A DNA stretch of 64,000 bases, from assembly GCA_030407085.1 (NCBI GenBank), contig CM059584.1, positions 7,068,001 through 7,132,000 of the forward strand. The letters run 5' to 3'. This stretch comes from Trichopria drosophilae. Its lineage: Eukaryota > Arthropoda > Insecta > Hymenoptera > Diapriidae. Under the pieces are notes generated by a model. It was given only the letters and a program-made list of their open reading frames with translations, did no database searches and was not told where the DNA came from. A program made the translations under genes and the position numbers. Shown here piece after piece: positions 1 to 11,888 of this stretch (positions within the stretch are counted from its first letter, which is position 1; every line of letters starts with the position of its first letter).

Positions 1-703
1 TAATGCAACGTTTCAAACCTTGATTTTTATGTATAAATGTGTATTATTTTATATATAAGTAATTAAATAAAATGTGACAAAATCAATATTCAGTGAATAA
101 CAAGGCAGTGAATGGTGTTATTACGACTAACTCGGCATTAGTACAATTTAATTACCAACTATATTCGTTAAAAATGTGAAATAATATTGAATTCTAATAC
201 AAAATTCATCTAATTACATGTATCGATCGGACTATTTGCAAATAACAACTAAATGTCAGCATTTTAATTTGTAGGAAATGTCATTATTCTCATCGGTTGG
301 GGACATATCAGATGTGGTGCAAACGTAGTTTCTGGTTATACCGCTAGAGGCGTTAACCAGATAGTAAACTTGCGTTTCGCGCAAGTTCCAGAAATATCTG
401 CCATAACGCACTCGTTAAAGCAAATGTCTACACTTCACTTTTTTAAAAATACTCATTTATAATTGAAAAATATGTTTTCTGCTGTAGTGTCTGAAAAGTG
501 TCACTTTAAACGTACTTTATTTTGAATTATTCTTTTCATACTATACTAATAAACAATATTTTTTAATATTTCTATATTTTTCGTACTGTTTTCCTTCTGC
601 TTTCACATTAGAATGTTTACCATCTTTGGATTCAAATAAATGTTTCTTGTTTAAATAGAAACTTCCAGTTTTCTGGTTTCATAGCAATCTCTAGACACTT
701 TTA
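1..703. other. AT-rich sequence, no gene seen
   Basis: No open frame, splice-consistent exon or repeat boundary that I recognise. The only local structure is a short hairpin near 364-388 (arms AACTTGCG / CGCAAGTT). Confidence 0.5.
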
Positions 704-1307
704 CACTACCGGCCAAAAGTTCGTGAACGCTCTGAATTTTTTAACTGAATTTTCGACTTTTAACACTAACAAAAAGTCTAATAAATTTTTCTGTATATTT
801 CCAGTTTTTTGCTAAATACTATAATTCAAGAGCTTTGACATAGCTCTTGAAAAAAGTCGATACAATTTTTGTTGTCAGAGTTACTATTTTTTTGAGTTAT
901 CAACTTTTTGCCTTTTTTCCACAGAATTCTGACAAAATGAGGTAAACTGGCAATTTTCAAAAAATCATAACTCAGTGACAAAAAATCGTATCGACTTTTC
1001 ACAAAAGCCATTTTAAAGCTCTTGAATTGTAGTATTTAGTCAAAAATTGACTATACGCAGAAACATTTTTTAGACTTTTTGTCAGTGTTTAAAGTCGAAA
1101 AATTGCAAATTTTAACATTTTTAAAATTTGACAACTACGAAACTATAACGCCTGAAGTAAAACTAAATGCACCAATTGAAAGATTTATTTGTGTACTTTA
1201 AAAGACATCCGAGGAGTTTTATCATTATCGTTAACGATTCAGAGATAGAATGCATTATTTGATGAGTTAAAAAATTCAGAGCGTTCACGAACTTTTGGCC
1301 GGTAGTG
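704..1307. mobile_element. Tc1/mariner-like fold-back MITE, TA flanked
   Basis: Terminal inverted repeats begin CACTACCGGCCAAAAGTTCG and end with its complement. A TA dinucleotide lies on both sides (702-703 and 1308-1309), as Tc1/mariner insertions leave. The ends match over about 40 bp. Inside are further inverted pairs, for example a CAAGAGCTTTGACATAGCTCTTG hairpin-like core near 828-850 and matching blocks near 760-1110. There is no transposase frame, so it is non-autonomous. The CACTACCGG...AAAAGTT terminus is a type I associate with mariner/Tc1 families; that assignment is from memory of the family. Confidence 0.8.
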
Positions 1308-1734
1308 TAAATGTCATTTCATAGATATAGAATAAGGGTGTATTATGTACTTTCGTAATATTTATATTTTATCGTACGTTAAATACTTTTTTACTGTTGT
1401 AAACTCTTTTGCTTTTATAATGAATGGTATTTCACTAATTATTAGTAAAGTTGTTTCAATTTTAATTTTATTTTATTTATTCAACTTTAGATAGCACACA
1501 ACCTATCACTAGGAAAATCCTGTTTACTTTGTGGTGGTTAAATGTTTTATATAACTTACGACTATTGAAACTGTGTTTTTTACCATATCGTATATAATCA
1601 CAAATCACATGATTATTTGACTACCAATCACAAAAAACGAGGTATCCGTGATCTATTGGGTTTGCACTACTATATTAAGATTTGAAGGAAAATAATCTCT
1701 ACTTCGAACCGCCTTTGAAATGTGCTACTTGCAT

Positions 1735-2395
1735 CAACAAAAACTAAATTTCTTGAATCAAGGAAATAATTCTTGAAACTAAATAAATATTTATTTCAAT
1801 TCAAGTCTTCAAACGAAATAATAAATGATATTACAAAGTAAATGTTGATTACTTTCAAATAAATATGTACTCGAAAAAAAAAACTTTGATGTAAAAGAAG
1901 AAACACATTTCTGGGATCAAAAAAACATTTACTAGAACGTAGTAAATATTATATTACTCATTTTTAAGAGAACATTTACTTCTTTCAAGTAAATATTTAA
2001 TTGTTCAAAGTAAATCGCGATCTTCTTTTACATTAATATTTTGTTACGGCTGTTTAAGTAAACCATTTACTTGAATAAAGGAAATTTCATTTGATATGAG
2101 TAAATTGCTGTCAGGAATATATTTATTGATATCAAGTCTTAACATTTTCAAAATCTAAGCATATGATTTCTTGGGAGAAGTAAAATATTTCTTTGAAAAT
2201 GGTAAGACTTGATATCAATATATATATTTCAGGCAGCAACTTTCTCATATCAAATGAATTTTTAATATTTCTTTGAAATGGTTTACTTCTTAAACTGCCT
2301 TTAAACAAATTATTTCTTTGTTTCAAGAAAATACTTTCTTGATTCAAGACAATATTTTCTTAATCTAATACGCCAAGGAAATTATTTACTTGAAG
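1735..2395. repeat. Degenerate inverted-repeat region with internal hairpin
   Basis: The block is rich in variants of TTTACTTGAA and its complement, with TTCTTGAATCAAGGAAAT near the left side and TTGATTCAAGACAAT near the right, which suggests an old fold-back element. Inside, a 28-bp inverted repeat with one mismatch (2125-2152 and 2192-2219, starting ATTGATATCAAGTCTTA) forms a clear hairpin. Outer boundaries are uncertain. Confidence 0.4.
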
Positions 2396-3684
2396 GAGAT
2401 GAGTCGTTTTGTAAACCAACAAAAATTTATTGGAATCATAACCATGATTACTCGATACAAGTAAATATATTTCGTTAGAAGAAGTATACATTTTTCCGTG
2501 TGGAGACGATTATTATATTTCTGATCTCCATTCATTACAAAACGTTCTTTTGGACATTTGTTAATAATAATTTTTACACTATATTTAAACAATTCAAACA
2601 TACCAAATGAAAATGAAGTAAAACATTAATCCCTTCACTTTTTCTATTGTAAATGCAGTTTTAAAAATCGACGTACGGTTAGTCGGCTAAAAGTATCTTG
2701 AATTTCTTCTCGTACAGGACATTTTACTGAGAATTATGTACATAATGTGAACATTTTCCGAGTTGCAAATTTAGGATGTATTAACAATAAATTATGAAAA
2801 AACTGAGGGTTTTTATATGTTTATAAGCAACATATCCTGTACGCATTATATAAGAATAACCAAGACATAACATTCACATGTTTTACAACATATAATCGTT
2901 TTGTAACATTATCATTCCGTGTACAAAGGTTATTAATATCGTATTCAGAGGTCATATTATTAATAATCAGCAACCTCGATTATACCTGAGCATAGAGTTC
3001 CGCGTTATTTAAGTAATTATTTTGCTTCCAGCATGCATTTAAAAAAATACACTTTATTTATCATATATACAGATAAATAATTAATATTCCTTATTTATCC
3101 AAACGTTCAAATGTCTTGTCAAAATAACTAAACATACATTTGGAATAAACTTAAATGTTTATCCAAAGGAAAGTTAACTATGCTTGAAAGAATTAATAAA
3201 GTTAATAATAAAGAATTAATGAAATAAATATCGCTCATTTTTTTATATAATTTTAATAATTATACGGATATTTAAAATACATATTAAAAATCTTGAAAAA
3301 AAAGTGATATATTTGTAGACATGATCTGCAGATTTTATATAAAAAATTATTGGATGATAATGAAAATGTTTTGGTACGTTATTATTTATGATAATTAATT
3401 AATACGCTTCAATAAACTGTAATAAAAATAGTTATAATATATACAGAATTAAAATCGATTAACCCTAGGGCAATTTAAAAACAGCGTTTGTGATTAACTT
3501 GCTAAAATATCTCGCAATATTTTTGTTCCCTTCAAAGTTTTCAATAAATTGTTTATAAACTTCTATGATTCTTTATTTACAAACTTATATTTTGACATTC
3601 CCAAGCGATTGAAGTCATAAGATTACAAATATAATGACGAAAAATTGTAAAAATTCACAAATTGTCACAAATATTTTGGTACTT
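2396..3684. other. AT-rich sequence, no gene seen
   Basis: Only short random frames. No repeat ends, RNA genes or exons that I can support. Confidence 0.45.
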
Positions 3685-3897
3685 TACCCAACGGGCACGA
3701 AGAACCCAAATGTTTCTAAAACGTTTTTAAAATGTTCCAGAAACGTTCCTAAAACGTTATATGTCTCCAACATGGATGAAACGTTTATAAAACGTTCCGT
3801 AAAAGTTATATGTCTGCAACTATAACGTTTTAGGAACGTTTCTGGAACATTCTAAAAACGTTTTAGAAACATTTGGGTTCTTCGTGCCCGTTGGGTA
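3685..3897. repeat. 213-bp near-perfect fold-back MITE
   Basis: The element starts TACCCAACGGGCACGAAGAA and ends with the complement. Arms of about 95 bp pair almost perfectly around a short centre near 3780-3800. The arms are built from repeated AACGTTTTA / AAAACGTT words, so the transcript would form one long hairpin. A 63-codon frame crossing it is an accident of the palindrome. Confidence 0.75.
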
Positions 3898-6118
3898 TTT
3901 GGTTGGTTAGAATAACTGTTATGAACCTGACGTAAAAAAGTTGAATAGACTTTGTTCTGTCGTTTATGAGAAATCGAATTTTATTTTTAAAGATGCATTG
4001 CTTTTCAAGGACGAAAATTGAAAAGTTTTTATTTATTTCTTCAAAAACTTGAACTGGACGACATGTGTGTTTTTAGCATTCTCTATATCATAGAATTTTT
4101 TAAAATCAATTTTTGAAAATTTCATTTTTATGACAATCGTACTGGAGTATAATCGATCCAGAATGTGAATTTCTTCAATATGGAATATAAATCGTACTTT
4201 ATCAGTTGCGAGAAGCACACTGCGCACGACGCACGTATTCAACAAGATGCGCCATCAAACGGTAAGAATTCGAAACTACCTACACCTTATTTTCTAAAGT
4301 CTCTTCGTTAGATTATAAAATGACTGTCTACTAATAGTTCAGTTAAAAATGATTTACTACGGCATGCAGATAGTTCCATCGGTTTCTAATCTTATAAATG
4401 TGATAACGTAGTAAGTTTTGCAAACAAAAACTTGAAATTCGAAAAATAAAAAGTTTTGGGACGTAATTTTACAAAAGCGTCTCTAAGAATGATTTCAATT
4501 TTTACCAGAATTTTCTTCATTTTTATTATAGAATCGAATAAATGAAAAAACTTCGACTTGTTATCAACCTTTTTTTACACATTTAGTAAAAATCAAAATT
4601 ATAAACTAAACTTTACCATATGAAGATCAGAAATATGGTTTTCTTTCATATTAAAGAATTTTCTCTAAAGTCGAGTATTTAGTCGTAATCGTAACCTGTA
4701 CTAAATTAAAGACGAAACATGCATTTTATTTTCATGTCTTAAATAACGTAAAAAGTGCCCAGACGACATTTCAATAACTTCATTGCACATTTTAGTTATA
4801 ATTGGAGAAATAATTGATTGAATTTCGAAACAGAGTATCTAAATTCGTTTTCAATGTACTACATTTCTTAATACAGTGAGCAATGAGCATACATCTTGAG
4901 TTGTTAAACAGAGGATAAACATCTACAATTAGAAAACTTAAAATAGAATGTAACATGCAATTTTCATTTGTGTTTAACAACAAATCTTGGAACTACTTGA
5001 TAAGTAATTGAAATAGACGCAATTCATTGTTTCAAAGGATAATGTCGGAAAATGTGGTTGAAAACGTTATTAGATAATAAGAATAGATTGCGACCAAACG
5101 TTTTTCCCGTTTTCATAATTGGCGGACGAACGAGATATGCAAATCTAATTGATAAGAATATTGGAAGAGTAAAATTTTGCAATATTTAGTGGGAAACATC
5201 CAAATTAAAGATTATACAAGTGGTAATAAACTAGAATTTTAAAAACATAAAAATGGACAATATACCTTATCATATTAATCAATTCAGACACCAAACCCTG
5301 TTGAAAAAGCTTTAGAATAATGTTTTTGTTCACGGATTTCTAGTTACTTACATTTTCATGAAGTTCATGAAAACGTTTGTAGTCATATTTATTAAACCTG
5401 ATTGGTGCATGTTCATTTAATTTAATTATTACACTGTACGACACTGATTTTGCCTTTGACAAGAGAAGTATTAATTCCAAACTATTTTTTCATGCTGAAA
5501 ATGATGGCGCTAGCAGAATTTTGCTATCACGTCACACTTTCGAAAAAAACGTGATTAAATTTTACCTCATTTTTTAACGACATTTAATCTCAAATTTTGC
5601 TGAAAATGTTGAATTTTGTAATTTCATAGGTTTATGAATAGTTCGTAAGATAAAATAATTTATTTAGTTTTAATGTTAGTTTGTTGACATATCTGGTAAC
5701 ATTCGGTGTTGTTGAAGATTTTCACGATTATATATATTCACTACAAGTAACAATACGTTCAATTTCATGTTTTATTACAAAATAAGATTCCTATTTTATT
5801 TATTTTTCAACATTCCTGAAAATGATCATAGAAAATCAGTTTTTCAAAATTCAAAATGGACGATCCAAAATGGAGAAGGAGACATTTGAAATATTCTGTT
5901 ATAGGTAGTAGTAGCTACTGGTGCTGTTTCATATGATTACATATTTCAATAAGTAATACAGACTGGGATGAAGCGTCACAAAATGAGATTCTATCTATTT
6001 TCAACAGATAAAATTTCTTTCAATCGTCTGATTATAAATTAATTTTTCTAAATATATAAACTTCTGTGCGAATAAGTTTTGCCGAAGCATAATAATTTCC
6101 TTCTTAACCGCTTGTTAA
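3898..6118. other. No gene seen
   Basis: AT-rich sequence with only short frames. No RNA gene, exon or clear repeat boundary. A 13-nt word (TATAAACTTCTGT) at 6055-6067 recurs directly at 6762-6774, on either side of the ribozyme element. Confidence 0.4.
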
Positions 6119-6763
6119 ATAATTAAAATAAATGAATTTATGTCTTGGTCGTGACGGTATATTTACGAGGGACAATCAAAGTAATAAATAATCCTTTTGG
6201 GTTTGCAATGGAACCACTATTTGTTTATCAAAATATGATTTTATATATATGTACATAAATAGGGGTAAAACGATATCTCGTTTACCATATTAGTCGATAT
6301 GTACTACAATAGCTTTAGTAGGTTTCTCCCCTACTAATGTTATTTAAAATCTCAACTTAGTAATTTTTATAACGAATTTTGTTTCTAATATGTCTAGGGC
6401 AGGGATCCTCGTTCGCCTTACTGATGAGTCCAAACGGGATCCTGGGACGAAACATACTTTTAACAAAAGTTCGTTAATCTTTAAGACATAGGCATTTGAT
6501 TACAATTGTCGTCGCTCGAGGGAAACAGAACCCACATACGATCGTTTCCTATAAATTAAATATATACAGTAAGTAAAATCGGGATTTCTGGTAGCGATGA
6601 TTTCACATCTTTCTGGCTATCTATTTATGTACATATATATAAAATCATATTTTGATAAACAAATAGTGGTTCCATCGCAAACCCAAAAGGATTATTTATT
6701 ACTTTAATTACCCCTCGTAAATATACCCTCACGACCAAGAAATTAATTCATTTATTTTAATTA
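6119..6763 (+). mobile_element. Inverted-repeat element carrying a hammerhead ribozyme
   Basis: Two arms of about 144 bp, at 6119-6262 and roughly 6621-6763, are inverted copies with only scattered mismatches. Both contain ATCCTTTTGGGTTTGC and ACTATTTGTTTATCAAAATA or the complement. The 358-bp centre has no protein frame but holds a complete hammerhead motif at 6389-6456, read on the + strand, followed by a small hairpin (ACTTTTAACAAAAGT, 6457-6471). No transposase or reverse transcriptase is present, so any mobility would depend on another element. TA or TTAA duplications are not obvious at the ends; a 13-nt direct repeat lies 51 bp outside the left arm and at the right arm edge. I do not recognise the family. 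Confidence 0.7.
6389..6456 (+). ncRNA. Hammerhead self-cleaving ribozyme, type III topology
   Basis: All core elements are present in order. Stem III 5' strand TATGT (6389-6393) pairs with ACATA (6452-6456). The cleavable GTC ends at 6394, so cut is predicted between 6394 and 6395. Stem I TAGGGC (6395-6400) pairs with GCCTTA (6415-6420). Core CTGATGA is 6421-6427, stem II GTCC (6428-6431) pairs with GGAC (6445-6448), and core GAAA is 6449-6452. Loop I (6401-6414) and loop II (6432-6444) each contain the self-complementary GGATCC, which could form a six-pair loop-loop contact flanked by G-U pairs; such contacts are known to speed natural hammerheads. Because stem III is the open stem, the topology is type III. 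Activity is inferred, not shown. Confidence 0.85.
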
Positions 6764-7664
6764 TAAACTTCTGTCTATTAATTAAGGTTTAGATCCACAA
6801 CGGGCAGCAAATCCGGTGACAAACGAGAACCATAAAATTAATTAATGAAACCGAACATGTCCAAATAAAAACCATTTCTTGATTTATTTAAAATAGTCAC
6901 GGTTCAATGTAACGGCAAAAAAAACATCTTGCAATTTTAATTCAATTCAATAAGTAATTTAAACAAAAAAGCTCAGTAGTTCACTAAATGACCAACGGTT
7001 TCCGATACAAAATGTCAAAAATTTCATCACTAATAACCGAGGTGTACGAATGATTTTTCGTCTCAGTAATTTTCCATACAATGTTTTCGATGTTTCTTGC
7101 CAGAATAAAGTTATTGACACATATTTATAAAATTAACAATATTTTCTATAAATATCAATGAATAGTATTTACCTTATTTATTGTAAACATAATAACATTA
7201 GGTTTAAAGAACCGATAAATTATCTGGCCGAATTAATAATATCTAGTATAATTTTCTAGAACAAAAGTAATAAAAACCAAAACGATGAGAAACTAGCCTA
7301 AAATCGAATTATTTTAATTTGGAAATGATTCATACGTAAAGTTATTTGGAAAACGTTGAAAAAACAAAATAAATGAAAAATTGGATGAAAAGTTGTATAC
7401 CCGAGAAAAAATGTCCGATCGAATTTGTATCTCGCGACAATTGGCTGTTACCAACAATTGACGTATCCTGTACATAACCCCAAAAAAACAATAAAACGCA
7501 TTTCCCATGCCCTAAAATACATTAAAACCCTGTTGACTTTGCAAATAACCAACTTGTTCCCAACATCCTATATCTGTTTTTTTAAACACATGCATAATGA
7601 ATATAACCTACGTCATGACCATTTTCAGCATCTATTATAAATGTCTAGTCTTTTAGTGAATCAA
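6764..7664. other. No gene seen
   Basis: AT-rich sequence with short overlapping frames on both strands near 7314-7640 that show no domain and no splice support. Confidence 0.4.
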
Positions 7665-8079
7665 CCCTTCAACACCGGGGCAGACAATTTTGTAAATCAT
7701 TTTGATTTTATTCTTATTTATTACGAATGTATGAAAAGGTCCAAGAACTATTGCTTAGCTATTTGTCTCGTTCCTTCAGAATCTGGTAACGAAAGCAAAA
7801 CATTTTCCAAAAGATGGTACTACCTTTTAAAAAAAAAATGTTGGACAATTTTCTTTAAAAAATAATTATTTGTTTTCATATAGTAAGCTTCAAAATAATC
7901 ATGACTTTTTTTTTTAATTTCAAGATGGTGGATGAAAAATGTTATCAATATCTAAAATTTGTTATTTTTTTAACTCCGATGATGTATCTTTTTAATCGAA
8001 CACGAAACTCAACTCAACTTTCAAAAATCAAAATGGCGGATCCAATATAAAAAATAGGAACCAACCCAGCGTTAAAGGG
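7665..8079. mobile_element. TTAA-type (piggyBac-like) MITE
   Basis: The right end reads CCAGCGTTAAAGGG followed by TTAA (8080-8083). The left end reads CCCTTCAACACCGGGGC preceded by TCAA (7661-7664), a one-base variant of TTAA. Ends of the form TTAA-CCCTTT...AAAGGG-TTAA are typical of piggyBac-related elements. The interior includes two short blocks with AAAATGGCGGATCC and TTCAAGATGGTGG wording that recur in other repeats here. No transposase frame is present. Confidence 0.55.
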
Positions 8080-9579
8080 TTAAATCGGTCTTATTGTAAC
8101 AAATAATTTGACATATTTCTAAAAATGAGTCAAAACCAAAGGGGTATTATGTACGATGAAAGTAATGACATGCAAAACTTACACTAGATGCAAATGCTGG
8201 CTTCGAAAAATAATTCCAAAAAACTTCAAACAAATGAAAACTAATTAGGTTGTATTGGTTTAAAGAATTTTTAAACTAATCGTTGACGATTTGCATGCAG
8301 AAGCACGTCATGCAATGAGCACACTGAATAAAGTGCAAAAAGTATTCACGGAGGCTTATTATCTCGAACAGATTTTAAATGGCCATTGTTTATTATTTAT
8401 TACTTCACTTCTTTTAATATGAATAATATACATTATGAAAATTTATACAATGCAAGCGTGTTTTAAATCGTAAACACGAATTGTTTTAATTTTTTGCGGA
8501 TCACCTGCTCACATAAATGTAACTTTTTATATAAATACTTGGAAGCTGATGAAAGTAAATATTATAACTAATAATCTGCAACCTAAAACGTATTTCTTGC
8601 AGAAATCAAAGGTTGAAGACAATTATTTTAACGATGAAATGGTAAGTACCGTCTCAGATGTGATTTGTCCTAATATCCGCAAATTTTATTTAGTAAATAT
8701 TTATGACAAATTTACTTCAACATTTAAATACAATTTTGAATACTACTTTTTTACGTATTATTTAACAGAATCTAATAAAAACACTGAGGGCGATAAAAAG
8801 ATAGAAATACAAAATCTGAAATATGAATCATTACTTAATATATCAATTTTTTGTTCACTTAAATAATAAAAAAACTAATGAATGCGTCAATAATTGCTGA
8901 TATCATATATAAAAAACGTATTTTAGTAAAAACTTTACTGAGAAAAAGGACTAACAGTTGATAAACCAAACTAAAGGATGATTAACTACAAGAAATCCAC
9001 GGTAAGAAATAAAATAAAGAAATTAGTAATTTATTAAAAATGTTCAAATTATCGTATAAGTTTCATTTTCACAAGCGATTCTGTTCTGTTTTTAAAATAA
9101 AATTTAGATAGACGAAATATACAATTAGCCCGACCTACTTTGCACAAGTTAGAAGAATTTATATTATTCATATACCATATTTTTTATTAAAATGGTGATA
9201 GTGCTCTAAGTAGTTAGAGGAAGGTCGTCGAATCTGGATTCTGTGAAGTCATTTACCAACATTCGTTTTTTAACAGTATCTAAAGTGGAACAAGTACACC
9301 CTCTGAGGTTAGAAAAATATCAATTAATAAAAGTTAAATATCATTTTTAAAAACTTAGTTAGGCCACTCGTTTTTTCTTCCAATAGTTAATAATGATGGC
9401 AATAAATAATCTGACTGATTTTCAAATAATTCGGAAGGCACCTCTGGGGGGGGGGGGGTAAATAGTAAAAAATACGAATAACATTCCATAAAAGTTGCAA
9501 GCACAGTTAGATAATTTTCGTAAATAATTTAAATTTTTTAAACACATTTAGTCTAAAAAAGTTTCAAAATATCAAACAA
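8080..9579. other. No supported gene
   Basis: A 105-codon plus frame at 8549-8866 has no recognisable domain and the composition of noncoding DNA. A run of 13 G at 9446-9458 is the only striking simple sequence. Confidence 0.4.
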
Positions 9580-10430
9580 AATATCACTATATTTCTCAAT
9601 GAACTTTAAAAACTTTTCATTTTAGCATTTTTTTAAAGAAGTTCATATTTTTAATTTGAAATTTTACAATGAAATTTTTATTGAGGACATTTTGTGGTCG
9701 ATCGTATCGGGGTATAAAACTTTTTCTTAAAATTAAAATATTTTGACCGCTTTTCTACAGAGATTCAATAGAATCCTAATACACGGAAAAAAATCATGTG
9801 TAGAATTTGCCGAAGTTTGTTAAGTAAAATTTACCGAGTCACATTTAAAATCAAAATTTATTGACAAATAAAAATAAATGGTATTGTAGCCTTTAAGTAA
9901 TAAGTTTTTAAATGATGTTTCATCACAGATTTACGAAAAACTAGGCTAGATATTCTATAATAGCACTCGCAAGAATATTGACACCAGTTATATTAAATAT
10001 AAAAATTATCTGAATTTGTTTATTTGGTAAAGATTTTAATACATCATTAGTGTTAATCAAGCATTTAAAAGATAAGTTACAGATAAACTACAGAAAATTA
10101 GGATTGTTCTTTTAATAATTTTTTTTAACAATGGTTACTGAACTTTTTCGGTAAATTTTACTTAAGTTTTGGTAAAATCTACTAATTATATTTTTCTGTG
10201 TATTCTAATAGTTCCAAAAAAATTGAGAGGAATAAACATTCCTAAATTTGTTGCTTCCCAAGTTTGACGCTATTTCGGAATTCCTGCCTGTTAACTGAAA
10301 CTCAATTTTGACCTCGGAATCTTAAAGAGCAACCTTGAAAATAATAGCATATGTACCCTTCATATTTTGTAAACGATATGAAATACTTGATTGAAATTGA
10401 AGCAAAAAAAATGTAATTTCATACGTTAAT
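9580..10430. repeat. Half copy of the 25.3-26.6 kb palindromic repeat, interrupted by a MITE
   Basis: The order of blocks matches one arm of the palindrome at 25325-26635: a CTTTTCATTTTAGCATTTTTT stretch, then GGTCG...GGGTATAAAA, TTCAATAGAATCC, AATTCCTG...GAAACTCAATTTTGACC, and finally CATACGTTAATGG near 10422. The copy is split by a separate insertion at 9782-10200. Divergence from the intron copies is moderate, so it is an older member of the family. Confidence 0.65.
9782..10200. mobile_element. TA-flanked MITE with CACGGAAAAA ends
   Basis: The ends are CACGGAAAAAAATC and TATTTTTCTGTG, with further complementary blocks about 40-60 bp inside (AAGTAAAATTTACCGA and its complement). TA lies on both sides (9780-9781 and 10201-10202). 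The uninterrupted relative near 26388 reads CCCAATATTCTAATAG, which is what remains here if the 419-bp element and one TA are removed, so the insertion and its target duplication can be read directly. Confidence 0.75.
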
Positions 10431-11158
10431 GGATTAGATGCGAGTATTTGAAGATGGAGTACTAGATATATACACTTTATTATATTCGAAATTTCGACTG
10501 CACTTTTATGACTTGCATAGCAATTTTTAGTCAATTTCATGATTTTCATATCATTACTACTAAACACAACAATAAACTATTCAAATCAATCAAAAGTTCA
10601 TTAATTGATGTAAACATTTATAATCTCAATATGTCACGTAATCTTTAACTTGTAGGACAAAGAACGGTTTCCATCTAAAATATCTGTTTAGGTCAAGACA
10701 ACAGAATTAATTTTATTTTTATTCTGTATTCGTCATTTCTAAATTATTGTTTACTATACTCCTGTAATAATTTCTTATCTTTCAATACAAACAAACAGAA
10801 ACTTTAGCGTTTTTCAAAAGAGCCTTCACTATGTACAATTATACCTTACCTATTAATATAAAAAAATTCAGAAATTCTGCATCAATTTTATTAGTATATA
10901 CACTCTAAAATTACCGGAGTCAATTGCCCAGTTCGACAGAGAGTAATCGTTATATTTAACTCCTATACACTGTTAGTTTCTGTAGCAATTTTCTGAAACG
11001 TGTAACCCAAGCTTTTTACGGTTACCGTTTCAGAATTTTACGAAACATGAAACAGAAATTTCGGAAAAGGTAACCGTAAGAAACTCCGGTTACATGTTTC
11101 ACAAAATTTTGTTACAGTTTCAGAATTTTCAATTACAATAACAGAATAGTATAAGGGG
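10430..11158. repeat. Mostly unique sequence with a GTTTCAGAATTTT-rich patch
   Basis: From about 10985 to 11135 the words GTTTCAGAATTTT, GTTACC/GGTAACC and AAACATG occur several times in both orientations, which suggests an old small inverted-repeat element. No coding capacity is supported in the rest. Confidence 0.35.
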
Positions 11159-11797
11159 ACCGATTCCATTAAAAACTGTTGACTTCTCAAAAATTATTTT
11201 TCATGAAATATGTTGATCTTTAGGGCAAATAAGGTGACCCGTATTTCTTTGTTTCACGAAAAAAAAAATTTTTTAGAGTTGTAAGCAATTTAAAATTCAC
11301 GCGTAAATCTGCAAATTCCAAAAAAAATAGGGAATAAAATTTGTTTTCAATGCTATATTTTCTACGGTTATTAATATTTTACTATTATCCCTGGTTCAGT
11401 ATTATTAGTACTGTATCGATATCCAATAATAAAATTCACAAAAATCGAAAAAAAAACAAAATTGCGGCCATTTTTCGAAAAAAATTAAAAGTTAATTTTC
11501 TCAAAAACATCAGTTTTTTTTTTCTTCAATTTTTTTTTATTGATTACTGGTATTATTAGTCACAAAATCTAAGTAGTTACATGGGCACTAAACGAAGCCA
11601 CTTGCCTGTAGAATTTTTTAAATATTTTTTAATTTGAAGTACGAGTTTCGTCGAGGTGGGACGTATTTTATTTTATCTAAATCATTCAACAGAGGGAATA
11701 TGTCGAAAACCCAACATTCAATGACCTGATACTTTAAAAACCTGACACATAATATGTTGAAAATAGTAACCCCTGCCCGATTTTTAATGGAATCAGT
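11159..11797. mobile_element. Possible TIR element, about 640 bp
   Basis: ACCGATTCCATTAAAAA at the left and TTTTTAATGGAATCAGT at the right form a 17-bp inverted pair with one difference. Short frames inside on both strands show no domain. No target duplication is clear, so this is a tentative call. Confidence 0.35.
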
Positions 11798-11888
11798 CAG
11801 GGGAGTAACATTTGTTTGCTTTATCATATTTTTTTTGTGTTTTCTATGATTTAATGTCCTTCGTTTGACGAAGGCTACCCTGTATAGT

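Noticed and set aside
8549..8866. 105-codon plus-strand frame
   Set aside because: Asn/Lys/Tyr-rich, no recognisable family, and composition matches surrounding noncoding DNA.
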